Origin: Verrucomicrobiaceae bacterium
Lineage (GTDB): Bacteria > Verrucomicrobiota > Verrucomicrobiia > Verrucomicrobiales > Verrucomicrobiaceae
NCBI GenBank assembly: GCA_015075365.1
Contig: JABTUN010000001.1
Location: forward strand, 1 to 64,000
Length of the DNA: 64,000 nucleotides
Direction of reading: 5' to 3'
Part shown: piece after piece, positions 50,911 through 62,900 of the stretch
Position numbering within the stretch: position 1 is the stretch's first letter
Layout of the letters: the number at the start of each line of letters is the position of its first letter
The notes under the pieces: model-generated
Databases searched by the model: none
Seen by the model: only the letters and a program-made list of their open reading frames with translations
Told to the model about the DNA's origin: nothing
Made by a program: the position numbers and the translations under genes

Positions 50911-53900
50911 TCAGACCGTTTCCCGGCGGCGGCGGAGCATCAGGCCGAGGAGGCCGAGGAGGACTAACAGCGCGCGGGAGGGTTCCGGCACCACAAACAC
51001 AACACCGTGGCTGATCCAAAGGCTGGTATCCCAGAGATTTCCGTTGGTGAGAACCGGGAGGTCAAGATCGAACGAGCCGTCACCCGAGCCACCATACTGG
51101 GCCCCGTTGACGGTGAACCCGTTGTTGGTGAGGGTACCCCAGTCCATCAGATTGAAGACCGAACCACCGGCGATGTTGCCGCCGACAAGGTCGGTCACCA
51201 CGACACGGCCATACTGGTTGATGGTCAGCGTGCCGACGGCGTTGATGTAGTCATGGCCGGCCAGATTACCCGCCGAGCCGTTGAGGTAGGTGGCGGCATT
51301 GGTGACGAGCCAGGCGGCAGTCTGGTCAAAGGCACCAAGGTCATAGGCGTTCACCGTCGGCGTGCTGACCTGCATCTGGACACGGTCCACGGCGTTGGTG
51401 GCCGTGCCTGCCAACTGGCCGCTGATGGTGAGATCGTTGTTGAAGTACATGTGGCCGATCTGGTCGCCCGCCGTGGCGATGCTGCCAGCGACGCTGTTGG
51501 CACCCGGGGCGATCGAACCGATACGGCTGACCTCGCCCACATGGTCCCCGATGATGAGGCTGCCGTTGACCTTGGCGGCATTGACCACCGTTCCGTAGGT
51601 CGTGCCGGCAGCGTCCGTGCCGCCACCCGAGACGCGGCCGTCAAAGGTGTAGCCGCCGACTTTGGCGCTGACATCGAGGATGGCGGCGGCTCCCTGAACG
51701 TTAATCCAGGGTGTGTCATTGAAGCTGCCGTTGGCGCCGAGGGCCAGCGTGCCTTCGGCGACATGGGTGGCCCCGGTGTAGGTGTTGGCGTTGTGCAGCG
51801 TCATGGTGGCGGCTCCGGTCTTTGTGAGAGCCACGTTGTGCTGGATCACACCGGCGTAGGCGAAGTTGGAGACGACCCCATTGCCGACGGTCAGTGTGCG
51901 GTCCGCCGTGCCGCTATTGGTGATGAAGCCGCTGGTGGAGTTCACGGTGGTGGCGGGCACCACATTGGTCAGCGTGCCAACCGTCTGGTTCTGGCCGTTG
52001 AGGTCGAGGACGCCATTGGCCGTGGTGCTCACCGTGCCGCCCGTGGGCAGCGCGTTGTCGGTGCCGATCATGAGCTTGCCGCCGGCGACGAGGGTGGTGC
52101 CGTTATAGGTGTTCTGCGCGGAGAGGATCACGGTGTCGTAGCCCACCTTGGCCAGGCCACCGCTGCCGCTGATCACCCCCTGGATTTCGAGAAGGGCACC
52201 GGAGGCGAGCACCTCTTCGATCGGACGGTTGTCGTGGGTCTGCTTGCCGCTGTCGAGGCCGTTGGCACCTTCGTAGTAGCGGTCGCCGATGAAGGAGTCA
52301 CCCGCCAGGGTGAAGGTGACGTTCGGATTGACCGTGCGGAGCACGCCACCGGAGAACTGGGCACCGGAGAACTGGGCACCGGAGAGATCATCCCCTCGCT
52401 GGTAGGCCTGGATGCCACCACCATTGAGGGTGATGCTGGCGCTGGTGGTGGGCTGGTTGGCGGCGATCTGAAGGGTGGCCGGGCCTAGGTTCAGGCTGCC
52501 GGAACGGGCATTGTCCACACTCCAGCGCTCAAGAGAACCCTCGTTGTAGGTGACGGAGGAGTTGGTGGGGGCGAAATTGGCGACGCCGACTTCCAGCACG
52601 CCGTAGCGGTTGACGGTGAGGGCACCGGTGCCCAAGGAGCCGTTGTGAGTCACAAAGACAGCGCCTTGGTCGATGACCATCGGACCGGAGAAGGTGCTGG
52701 AGCTGTCACCGCGGACATAGAGGGTGCCGTCACCCCACTTGGTGAGGCGGTTGGCACCGACCAAGGAGGCCACGGACATGCCGGAACTGATGCTGTTGGA
52801 CAAGTAGGCCCCGTTGGTCGAGCCGCCCTGGGAGTTGGCCACACCTGCGGTGGTATCCACATTCAGGATGGCATTGTTGGTGACGGTCAGCGTGCCTGCG
52901 GCCAGGATGGAACGATTGCGGTTGTTGGCGATGCGCAGGTAGGCGTCCAAGGTGCCATTGGCAGGCGCGTTGCCGATGCCGCCGGACTGCTGGATCTCAA
53001 TGTCAGCGATGGTGTGGACGCGGTCGTCCGCCCCCGGATCCCAGTCGATGGTGGCGAAGTCCACCGCATAAATCCGACCGGAGGTGTAGGTGTAGTTCAG
53101 CATCGAGTCAGCGGGGTTGGGTGCTCGCAGGTTCAACTGGGCGGAGCCAGCCTGCGCACCATTGAGGACGATGGTGTTGTTGGCGTGGGCATTTCCTGCC
53201 GCGCCGAACTGGCCGAACTGGAGGTTGCCCTCATTGACCACCCAGCCACCCTGGTAGCCGTTGCCGGCCCCCCGTGCCGCGTCGCTTTGGTCGTTGCTGA
53301 TGACCAATGTGCCGCCAACACCGAACTTGGTGATGCTGCCGGCGGTGATGTTGCCATTCACCGTGAGCGTGCTGCCAGTGTAGAACAGGGCCTCATTGGT
53401 GCCCGTCGTGCCGAACTTGAGGTTCGGGTTGATCACGAAAGCACCAAAGCTCGCCACACCGCCCACATCCGCGCCGCTGCCGGTCAGGATGATCGTGGCG
53501 TCGTTGTTGGCTCCCGTCGGGCTGTTCAGGGTGAAAGCACCACCACGGAGAGCAAAGATGCTGGTCTCGAAGCTGCCCATGGTGGTGGCAGCGGTGATGT
53601 TCACCACCTCGTTGCCGACCCCGGCACCTGTGGGCATGGCGACCATGTCACCGTCAACCACGGGGGTGATGCCATTGGCTCCGTTCTTCACGAAGCGGTT
53701 GCCATTGCTTTCCATGTAGTAGCCGGGCAGCATGCCTGAGACAGCGGAGGCGGCACCGACCGAGCTGATGGGCGCGGTGGAGATGAACTGGGTCTGGGCG
53801 ACGGCTGCCGTCGCGGCAGCGCCGAAGGTGGCGGTATTGCTAGGCGTGAACACCAAGGTGCCGCGGCCCGTGCCGGCACCGGCGCTGGTAGAGGCGCGGG

Positions 53901-56900
53901 TTACGGAGGCAGCGGTCAAGAAGGCGTCGCCGGTGCCTTCCTGGGTCAATTGAATGCGGGAGCCGCGATCGAAGATAACAGAACCAATCGTCTCCGCGTT
54001 GTTGTCCGCATTGTTGGCGGCTTCAGCGACGATAGCGGAACCATCCAAGTTCACACCGACCGTGTCACCCCAGCGGTTGGCACCACCACCGGTGGCCGTC
54101 ATGTCCTGGAAGGTGAGGGTGCTGAGCGGGTGGAAGTTGACGTTGTTGTAGAAGTGGGTGGTGGTGCTGCCGTTCTGGAAGAGGTTCCCAGTGGAGCCTT
54201 CGAAGCGGAGGCCGCCATAAACGTCAATTCGGGAAGATGCGTTGGCACCCAGCGGACCTGCCGTGTCGCCCGTGGCCATGCCCACATTGAAACGCAGCGT
54301 GGTGAAACGGGAGACGACTGTCTGGCCGGTATAGCTGTTCTGGTCCTGGAAGTACACGAAGCCGTTGCTGCCGAGGTTGCCGTTCGGGCCAAGGATGGCT
54401 TGGGAGCCGATCTGGACATCGGTCGGGGTCACTCCCCCGAGGTTTCCGATACCACCTGCGGACAGGTTGATGGTGAGGGTTTGGCCAGACTGGTGGCTGA
54501 AGCGGTACACCGGGTTGGTGCTCGTTCCACCGATCACTGCGTCAGGGAGATTGGCAAGACCAGGAGCGATGGAGGCCGCATTGTAGGTGCGGTCCCCGCT
54601 GGCGGAGAGATAGAGCCGGCCATTGGCGACGCTGCTCATGTCAATCGGGCTGGACTGGGTCGTCTCGATTGAAAGCGTGTTCGTCTGATTGGTGGCCGGG
54701 GTGGTGGACCTCACCATGGCCTGCAACTGGGCCTGGGTGATGCTGAAGGTGGTTCGGATGATGGCGGGCGCGTATTGCGTGCCGGTCAGGACGACCTCCT
54801 GTCCAAGGCCCGTGTTGACATTGGCCGTGCCACGAACCTGGATCTGGGCACCTGGATTGATAAAGATGTCACCCGCGCCCAGATTGGCCGTCGTGCTGCC
54901 GGTGAGGCGGTTGCCGAAAGCGAGGAGACCGGCGTTGATGTAGGTGTTGGCCGCCAGGGTCGGATTGGCGCTGTTGATCCAGAGAGTGGCCGTGTTGGTC
55001 TTGTTGAAGATCACGCCACCACCGTCGGTATTGATGGCTCCGTTGAGCGTCAGATCTGCGCTGTTATTGAAGTAGGGATTGCCGAGCAGGGTGGTGGTGC
55101 CTCCAAACTCCAGGCTGTAACTGTTGCCGCCGGTGACGGTGAGCCACTGGGCACCCATGGTGAGATTGCCCAGGACGATCTGCTTGGTGGTGCCCGCGGC
55201 GACCAGTCCGGTGCGGTCCACATTGATCTGGGTGCTGCCATTCAGGAGGACGTTTGGCCCCTGCGTGCCAGTATCGGCGTAAATGATGCGCTCCAGATTG
55301 GTGTCGGCCGCGGCGCCAATGTCACTGTCCACGCGCAGGTCGAGCAAGCCCTGCATGAGAGTAATGTCACCTGTGCTGATACCGCCGAAGGTCAGGTCCG
55401 TGCTGGCGTTTGCCGCGACGTTCGGTGCCTTGGCAAAGATGCGCAGCGTTCCACCCTGGAGCACGGTGCCATCGGTCCAGTTGTTGAGGCTGGTCACATT
55501 GCGGAGGGTGAGTTCGCGTCCTTTGGAGTCGGCGGGCCCTTTGATGAGAGTGCCGGTGCCGGTGACCTGGCCGTCAAACAGCGCATCTGAAGCGGTGCCG
55601 GTGTAGGCGTTCTCAACCGAGATGGCGGAGCGGCCGTTCAGCGTCACGGTTCCGTTCACCTGGAGGTCGAAGCCATTGCGGCCGTCGATGCGCAGCAACT
55701 GGCCGATGTCGCCGTTGCTCTGGCCGAAGGTGATGCCTCCGGTGAGAATGATGGTCTTGTTCTGGGAAGTGCCGGTGGTTCCAGCGGAGCGGTCCGTGAA
55801 AATGGTGGCCACCGGGACATAGTCACCCAGGATAATGCTGTTGTTGAACGAGACGGAGGGACCGGTGAAGTTCACCCCGGTTCCATCCGTGCCGGCCAGG
55901 AGGTTCAGCACAGTGCCAGCCCCCTCGAAGATGATGTTCCCGCCACTGCCGCCGATGGTGGTGGTCACCGCGGTGGACACGTCGGCCGTGTTGCGGTAGT
56001 TGAGCGTCACCGCGCCCTGCTGGATGCGGATGTCGCCGGTGAATCCGGCGTTGTTGCCCAGGAACTGGAGTGTGCCGCCGCCAAACTTCACGATGTTGGT
56101 GGCGACGATCTGCGCCGCCGTGTTCGGGTTGGCGAAGTCTCCAAAGGTGGTCGTGCCATTGTTGTACAACACGAGATCAACAGGGGTCGCAATCGAACCA
56201 GCCACCACCCCGGCGGTGATGGAGCGGGTGCCATTGGAGATCAAGCCCCCGCTGCCAATGACGATCTGCGCGGTGTTGTCAGCAGCGGTGCCGAGGGTGA
56301 CGTTGCCATCGAGACGCAAGGCGTAGGTTTCAAAGTCCACCCCGGCATTGAGCACAACCGCACCCGAGAACAATGTGCGATTGGCGGTCGCGGTGACGGT
56401 GGATGCAAGGGTGGCACCAGCCTGCACGCGGTCAAAGCCGGCGATGGTGAAGCCCGTGTTCCCGTTGTAGGTGACGAACTGAACGTCCGAGGCGCTGACC
56501 ATGCGGGGATCGACCATGCCATTGGTGACCGTGGGGGCGGCACCGGTGATGATCACGCGCTCGTCGGAGCCAAGCTGGCTGCCATTGTGGATGAACTGGA
56601 CGGTGCTGCTGCCGTTCAAGTTGATGGCCGGCGTGCGCAGTTCCGTGCCACGACCGATGACGCCACGTACCACCTGGATCTGGTTGGTACCGGTGTTGGA
56701 ATTGATGTCGCCCACCGTTTCGACGACTTCGACGGCTGGATTACCCTGAAGGCGGAGAATGCTGTTGCTCATGTCGAGCATGGTTGCGTCCGCCCAACGG
56801 CCCTGGGTGGCGGTAACGGGCAGGACACCCGCGGTGGTGTTGTCGAAGCGCAGGGTCGAGCCCGGACGCAGTGTCACCGGGATGTTGGTGCTGGTGTTGG

Positions 56901-59900
56901 GGTTGATGAAGGTGCCGGCCTCACCGGACACATTCAACACGCCGTAGGTTTCGATCCCGGAGGTGGTGAGCGTTCCGCGGAAATCGAGCGTGCTGTTGCG
57001 GTTGATGGTGGTGGCACCCGTGAAGTCCTGATTCTGGAGCAGAACCACGGTGCCGGCACCTCCATTCCAAGTGGAGCCGTTCTGGACAGTCATAGGAGCA
57101 CCCACAATCAGGCTGGTGGACTTGCTGGCATCCACGTCTGTAAGCACATTGGCGTTTCCATTGGAACCCAGGAAGAGCGTGGCACCACCGGCACCGAGGC
57201 GATAGACATCACCGCGACCGGCTGCCAGCGTGGCGGCATCGTAGGAGCCATTGGCACCGACCATGTTGGTGGAGGAGCCGAGGAACCACATGCCATCACC
57301 CAAGGTGCGCATGTCGAGGGTCTGGGTGTAGATGGTGCCCAGTGCCAGGACGGCAGCGGAGGGGTTGATGGTGTTGAGGAAATAATCCGTGCTGCTGGGC
57401 TGGAGACCACCCAGGCCCGCCGAACGCAGGCGGACGGCATCCAGCGAAGCATCCGTGGCCAGGCTGTAAATCGCCGCATAGCTCAGATTGCTGCCGACAT
57501 AGGTGTTCTGGCCGGCGCGGAGGTTGCCGAGGTCATTGACCTGGAAGGTGGCGAGCGGGCCGAGGAAGATGTGACCGAGGCCAAGCTGGGCGGTGTTGCT
57601 CAAGGTGACCTGATTGCCTTCGAGGCTGCCGAAGAGGTTGCGCCCGCCGCCGGTGAAGAAGGTGCCGCCGGTGTAGGTGTTGACCGCGTTGAAGAAGAGC
57701 GAGCCGCTGAAGCTCTTGCGGTTGATGCTGCCATTGCCGCTGACCACACCATTGAGCGTGACACCGGTGTTCAGACTTGGATTGATTTCGATGTTCCAGT
57801 CACGCTCGAAGTTGGTGCCACCCTCGACCCAGATGTTGGCCGCGTTGCCGTTGATGAAGAGAGTGGAGGGTGCCCCAAGCGCACCGCGGATCTCGAGACC
57901 TCCGACAACGACTGTCTTGTCATCATTGGTTCCGAGGATGCGGTCCACCGCGAGGCGTCCGTTGCTGCTCATGACGAACTCGTTGCTGGAGACGGCCAGC
58001 GGGGAACCGAAGCGCACCAACGTGTTCGCATAGGTCGTCACACGCTCGGAGGAGGCGGTGCCGTCGCCATCGGTGGTGAGCAGCAGGCCGTAGTTGGTCG
58101 TGCCGCCGTTGATTTCCACCACCGGATTGCTGCCGAGAGGATTGGCCGCACCATCGGCGGAACGCGCGTTGAGGATACCACCGTACACCTTCCACAGACC
58201 GACCGAGCTCTGGGTTGCCGGATCGGTGTGGCTCACGACCACGTCATTGGTACCAATCTTGGTGATGGTGTTCGTTCCGGCATTGATCTGCCCCTGAAGG
58301 AACAGACGACCACCCGCTGTGCGGAGAACCGTGTTGGCCAGGCTGAAGGTGGAGGTGCCCGAAACCATCACCAGGCCTTCCGTGAGGGTCAACTGGGGCG
58401 CATTGATGGTCAGAGACCCGATGGAGGCGTTCTGTGAGGCGGCCCTGAGCACGGAGGTGTAGTTGGAGGGAAGCGCGACACCGTTCGAATAGGCCGTGGC
58501 GGCAACAGTCACGTTGTAACCATTGACGCCGCCCCAGCGGAGGACATCAATGCCATCGATCACGTCATTGGTGGTCTGGGGTCCGTCCAGCAGGGCAGCA
58601 CCGTTGAGCCGGAGGTCGCCGCCAGCAAGCGTGATGGGGCCATTGCCCAGCGCGGTCACCGTATTGGCCTCCAGGCGTCCCAAGACGCCCGCCGTGGCAT
58701 TTGCCTGCACGCCTGTTCCGTTGGTCACACGACCTCCCTGGATGACGGTGCCGCCGGTGTAGGATCCGTGGCCGTTGAGGATCAAGATTCCGTTGCCGGA
58801 CTTGGTGAACCCGACCACCCCGGCGCCGTCGGTGATGGAACCGGAGAAGGTTGTGTCCACGCCAAAGCCGTTTTGGGAGGTGAAGGTCACGGCTCCAGCG
58901 ATTCCACTCGTGACGGTGCCGTTGCCAACCAGGCCGCCCACGCGGGTGGTGATGCCGTTGAGGTCAAAAATGCCCGCCTCATTCACATTCAGGACGTAGT
59001 GGGCGGTGAGGTCCGTGGTGGAGGCCGGACGGCGTTCGTTGGTGAACTGGGCTCCGGCGCTGGCGAAGCGGAAGATGCCGTTTTGCACGCTCAGCACCGG
59101 CAAACGGGTGGCGTTGCTGTTCAAGATGTTGGCCGTGCCGCTGAGCTCCAGGATGCCAGCTCCGGTCTTGGTGAAATCACGCGCGGAAACGTTGCCGGAG
59201 ATGATGGAGGCACCCGACTGGCCGTCGCGAACGTACACGAGGGCCTCGGTCAGCGAGGCTCCGGTCCCGGTCCCAAAGAGCGTGTTGACCGCCAGCACCG
59301 GAGCCGTGGCACCATTAAAGATCAGGCCGCCACGGTTGATGCGCAGGGTCTGGCTGCCATCAAAGCTGGTCGCATTGGCAGCCAGACGAACGGCGGCGAT
59401 GTCGATGATGTCATTCGGGGCCGCACCGACGATATCCGCGGCCGGGATGTCCGCCACATTGGTGGCAGCGCTGGTGCCCAGGGTGCTGACCGTGGTCACG
59501 CTGTGGGCCATGAAGCCGTTGGTGGCATCGTAGCGGGCAAAATCCGCGTCCTGACCCGCTCCAGCCAAGGCGACAAACACGGAGGGCACGGAGAGGATGT
59601 CCCCGCCGGTCAGGGCGGTGTTGGCAGGCTGCGCCGCCGCGTTGCTGATGAGGAACTGCTCACCACCCGTGCCGAGATTGACCAGCGCGGAGGGCATGAT
59701 GGTCAGCGTGCCATAGCTGACACTGTTGAAGGTGTTCCCGCGCTGGAAGGCCGTGGCGGCCGCCTCGGAAGCGGTGAGCACCGTCGTGTTCGTGCTCTTG
59801 TCCAGCATCACCCCGCCAGAGGCCCCGTAGATGAAGCGTGGCACGGAGATTGACTGGGCACCCGCGCTTCCAATGAGGCTGAGGGCACCGCTGTTCACCG

Positions 59901-62900
59901 TGACCGTGGAAGTGCCGGTGGTGACAAACGGCGTGCCGGTGGTGGCCGTGGTGGAAACGACGCCGCCGGTGTGGCTGAAGAAGCCCACATTCGGATTCAA
60001 CTGCTGCGCGCCCCCCAGGGTCAGCGCGGTGAGGGTGTTGGCGCTGTTGTTGAGCGCCAGGGTGCCGGGACCGACTTTCCGGATGCCAAACGCGCCGCGT
60101 GTCTGGGTGGTGAGCGTCAGGGTCTGGCCGGATGCCACATCAATGCCACCATTGCTGTTGGTGGCGAGCGCAATCTGTCGGGCGGTGGTGAATCCGGTGG
60201 CGATGGAAAGATAACCGCCGCGAATCTGCACATCCGCAGGACCAGCCAGATGAGAACCGCCTGCTGCCAGCGTGGTGCTGTCACCCAGCGCGGCGTCCCC
60301 ATTCACGCGGACGATGCCGTCGTCGATGAACAGGCTGGTGCCGTAATTGGTGTCCGTGGTGAGGGTGTTGGCCTGGGTGTTGGTGCCCGTCAGGATGAGC
60401 AGACCGGAGCCGGTCTTGAGAAGGTTCTGCCCCTGCGCACCGCTATCACTGAAATTGCCACTGAAGGTGACGGGCTGGTAGGGGTTGTTGACCTGGAGGG
60501 TGCGGTTTCTCAAGGTGCCGCCGCTGTGCAGATCCCAGTTCCGGGTGAAGGTCAGCGCCTCATTGCCCATAAACTTAAAGATGGCATTGGAATCGGAGGA
60601 TGTCGCGTTGAAGGCGTTGACGATGGTTCTGGCTCCGCCAACGGCGAGGAACGAGGCACCATTGCCAGCTTCCCCCGAGGTCCAGGTCATGGCTCCTGTG
60701 CCAAACGGTCCGCTGATGATGACCGGATTGTTCGCCGGGCCGCTGAAAAGAGTGTCACCACCGATTTCCACACGCGTGGAGTTGAAGGTGGAGCCGCCCG
60801 TGTAGGTGTTGATGGCGTACCCGTTGGAATTGCCAAGCAATCCGACCGTGCCGCCATAGCTCGTGGCAGCCGCCGTGGTGCCAAAGGTGACAGCACCCGC
60901 ACCGCTGATCGCTCCCATGATGTCCAAACGACCGCCGCTGCCGGTGCCGTTGCTGCCGGACACAGCTCCCAGTGTCAGGATGCCGCCGGTTGCCACGGAG
61001 ACGCCCCCCGTCAGGGTGGCCGCCTCATTGGTCAGGGCGCGGATCAAATTCAGGCCCGTGCCAGGAGCGGCCACGACCATGATGTCGCGACCGACGGTGA
61101 AACGCCCGCCGATGCCCAGGATTCCGGCATTGTTGGCGGACTCCACGCCGAGCGTGATCGGAGAGTCGCTGTTGCCCAGCGGGCCGTTCTGATTGGGCAG
61201 GACATTGCCGACAACCACGATCTCACCACGATCGATCTGGGTGTAACCCTGGTAGGTGTTGTTACCGCGGAGGGCCACCTGCTGCGCACCGCGCTTGATG
61301 AGGTTCGAACCGGCCGCGCCGCTGATGACGCCGTTGCTGTTCGACCCGGCGGTGAGACCCACCGCCATGGCTCCGGAACCGGTGAGATTCCAGATGCGGG
61401 TGGCGCCGGCAGTGAGCACATCGCTCATGGCCACGTTGCCGTTGAGGACCAGTTCGTTGCCGGAGGTGGTGAACCAGTCGCCCTGCAGCACCACATCATT
61501 GTCCAGCGTGATGCTGCTGGTGATGTAGTTGTTCGGCCCGAAGTCATAGCGGATGCCACCACCGTTGAAGACCAGACGCCCCAGACCGAGGGCGAAATTG
61601 TTGCCCAACGAGAAGGTTGTGTTGGTGTTGACGCGGACATCACCCACCAGTCCAGGATTGGCGGTGGCCATGGTCACAAAGCCGGAGTTCCCGTTCACGA
61701 AGGAGGGGGAATTCCAGGCGAAATCTCCCGTCTGCGCACCGATTTCGATTCGCACCTGATTGGCGGTGCCGCCTGTGAAGAGATTGGTGAACAGCGTGGT
61801 CCGCCCGCCGCTGACCAACACGGAGCCGTAGTTCACGCCGCTCTGGTTGCCACCGCCGCCGAGCAGGTACTTGCCGTTCGCGGACGCCCCGAGGGTATTA
61901 TTGAAATAGAAAGCCTCCGCCTGCTGGGAGTTGCCGATCCACCAGTTGCCGTTGCCGATGGAAGCCGGATTCAGTGTCTGGCTGTAGTAACCGTAATCCA
62001 GAGAAAGAACACCGTCGAATGGCCCGGTGGATTCCACCTTGATCTGGCCCGCCGTCGGGGTGCCGGTCGTGATGATGGCCGGAAGGACGCCATTGTGACC
62101 GATACCGATGCCGCCGAGTCCATAACCATCCGAGCGGAGGTACACCGCATTGCTGGCGATGTTGGCATTGTCAGCGATGCGGAGCAGACCGCCCGGCTGG
62201 ATCTGGATGTCCCCCGTGGAGAACGGCGTGCCCGGGCCGCGCAGCGCAGATGCCACGGTGCTGACCGCGGTGGCGTTGGTGGTGCCCCACACGATGGTGC
62301 CGCCAGCGTAGTTGTTCGTTTCATTAAGGAAGGTGATCGCGCCGTTGCCGAATTTCTCGACCGCGCCGGTGCCTGTGACCTGGCCCTCGAAGGTGGACTG
62401 GGAGAAGCCGTTGAAGGTGCCGTTGATCTTGGCCTCAGGCGCCAGGGTGGTCGTTCCACGCACCCACAGGCCGCTTTGAAGCACGAGGTGGATGACCCCG
62501 TTGCTGTTCATGGTGGCCGAACCCGCGGAGTTCGCCACCGTGAGATCCGCGATGCGCGCGTACTGGCCCTGGCCGTTGTTGCCGAGGGTGGCGCTGCCGC
62601 GGACATAGATGTCGCTGTCGAAAAGCGCCTGCGCGCGCACGCTGGAGGCGATTTCCGAGGCCGTGCCCGCCGCGTTGGCGATGAACGGCTCGAGAACCAG
62701 CGCGCCGGCATTGAGGATCACATCCTGACTGTTGAAAACCTGCCCCACAGGCGTCCCGGAGCCGGAGAACGGCAGGCGCGCAAAGAGCGTGCCTTCGTTG
62801 ATGACCACATCGCCACCGATGCCGGGATTGATGCTCAGGAGGTTCAACTGGTTCGGCCCGAACTTGGTCAGACCACCAGCGGCATTGATCTGCGCATACA

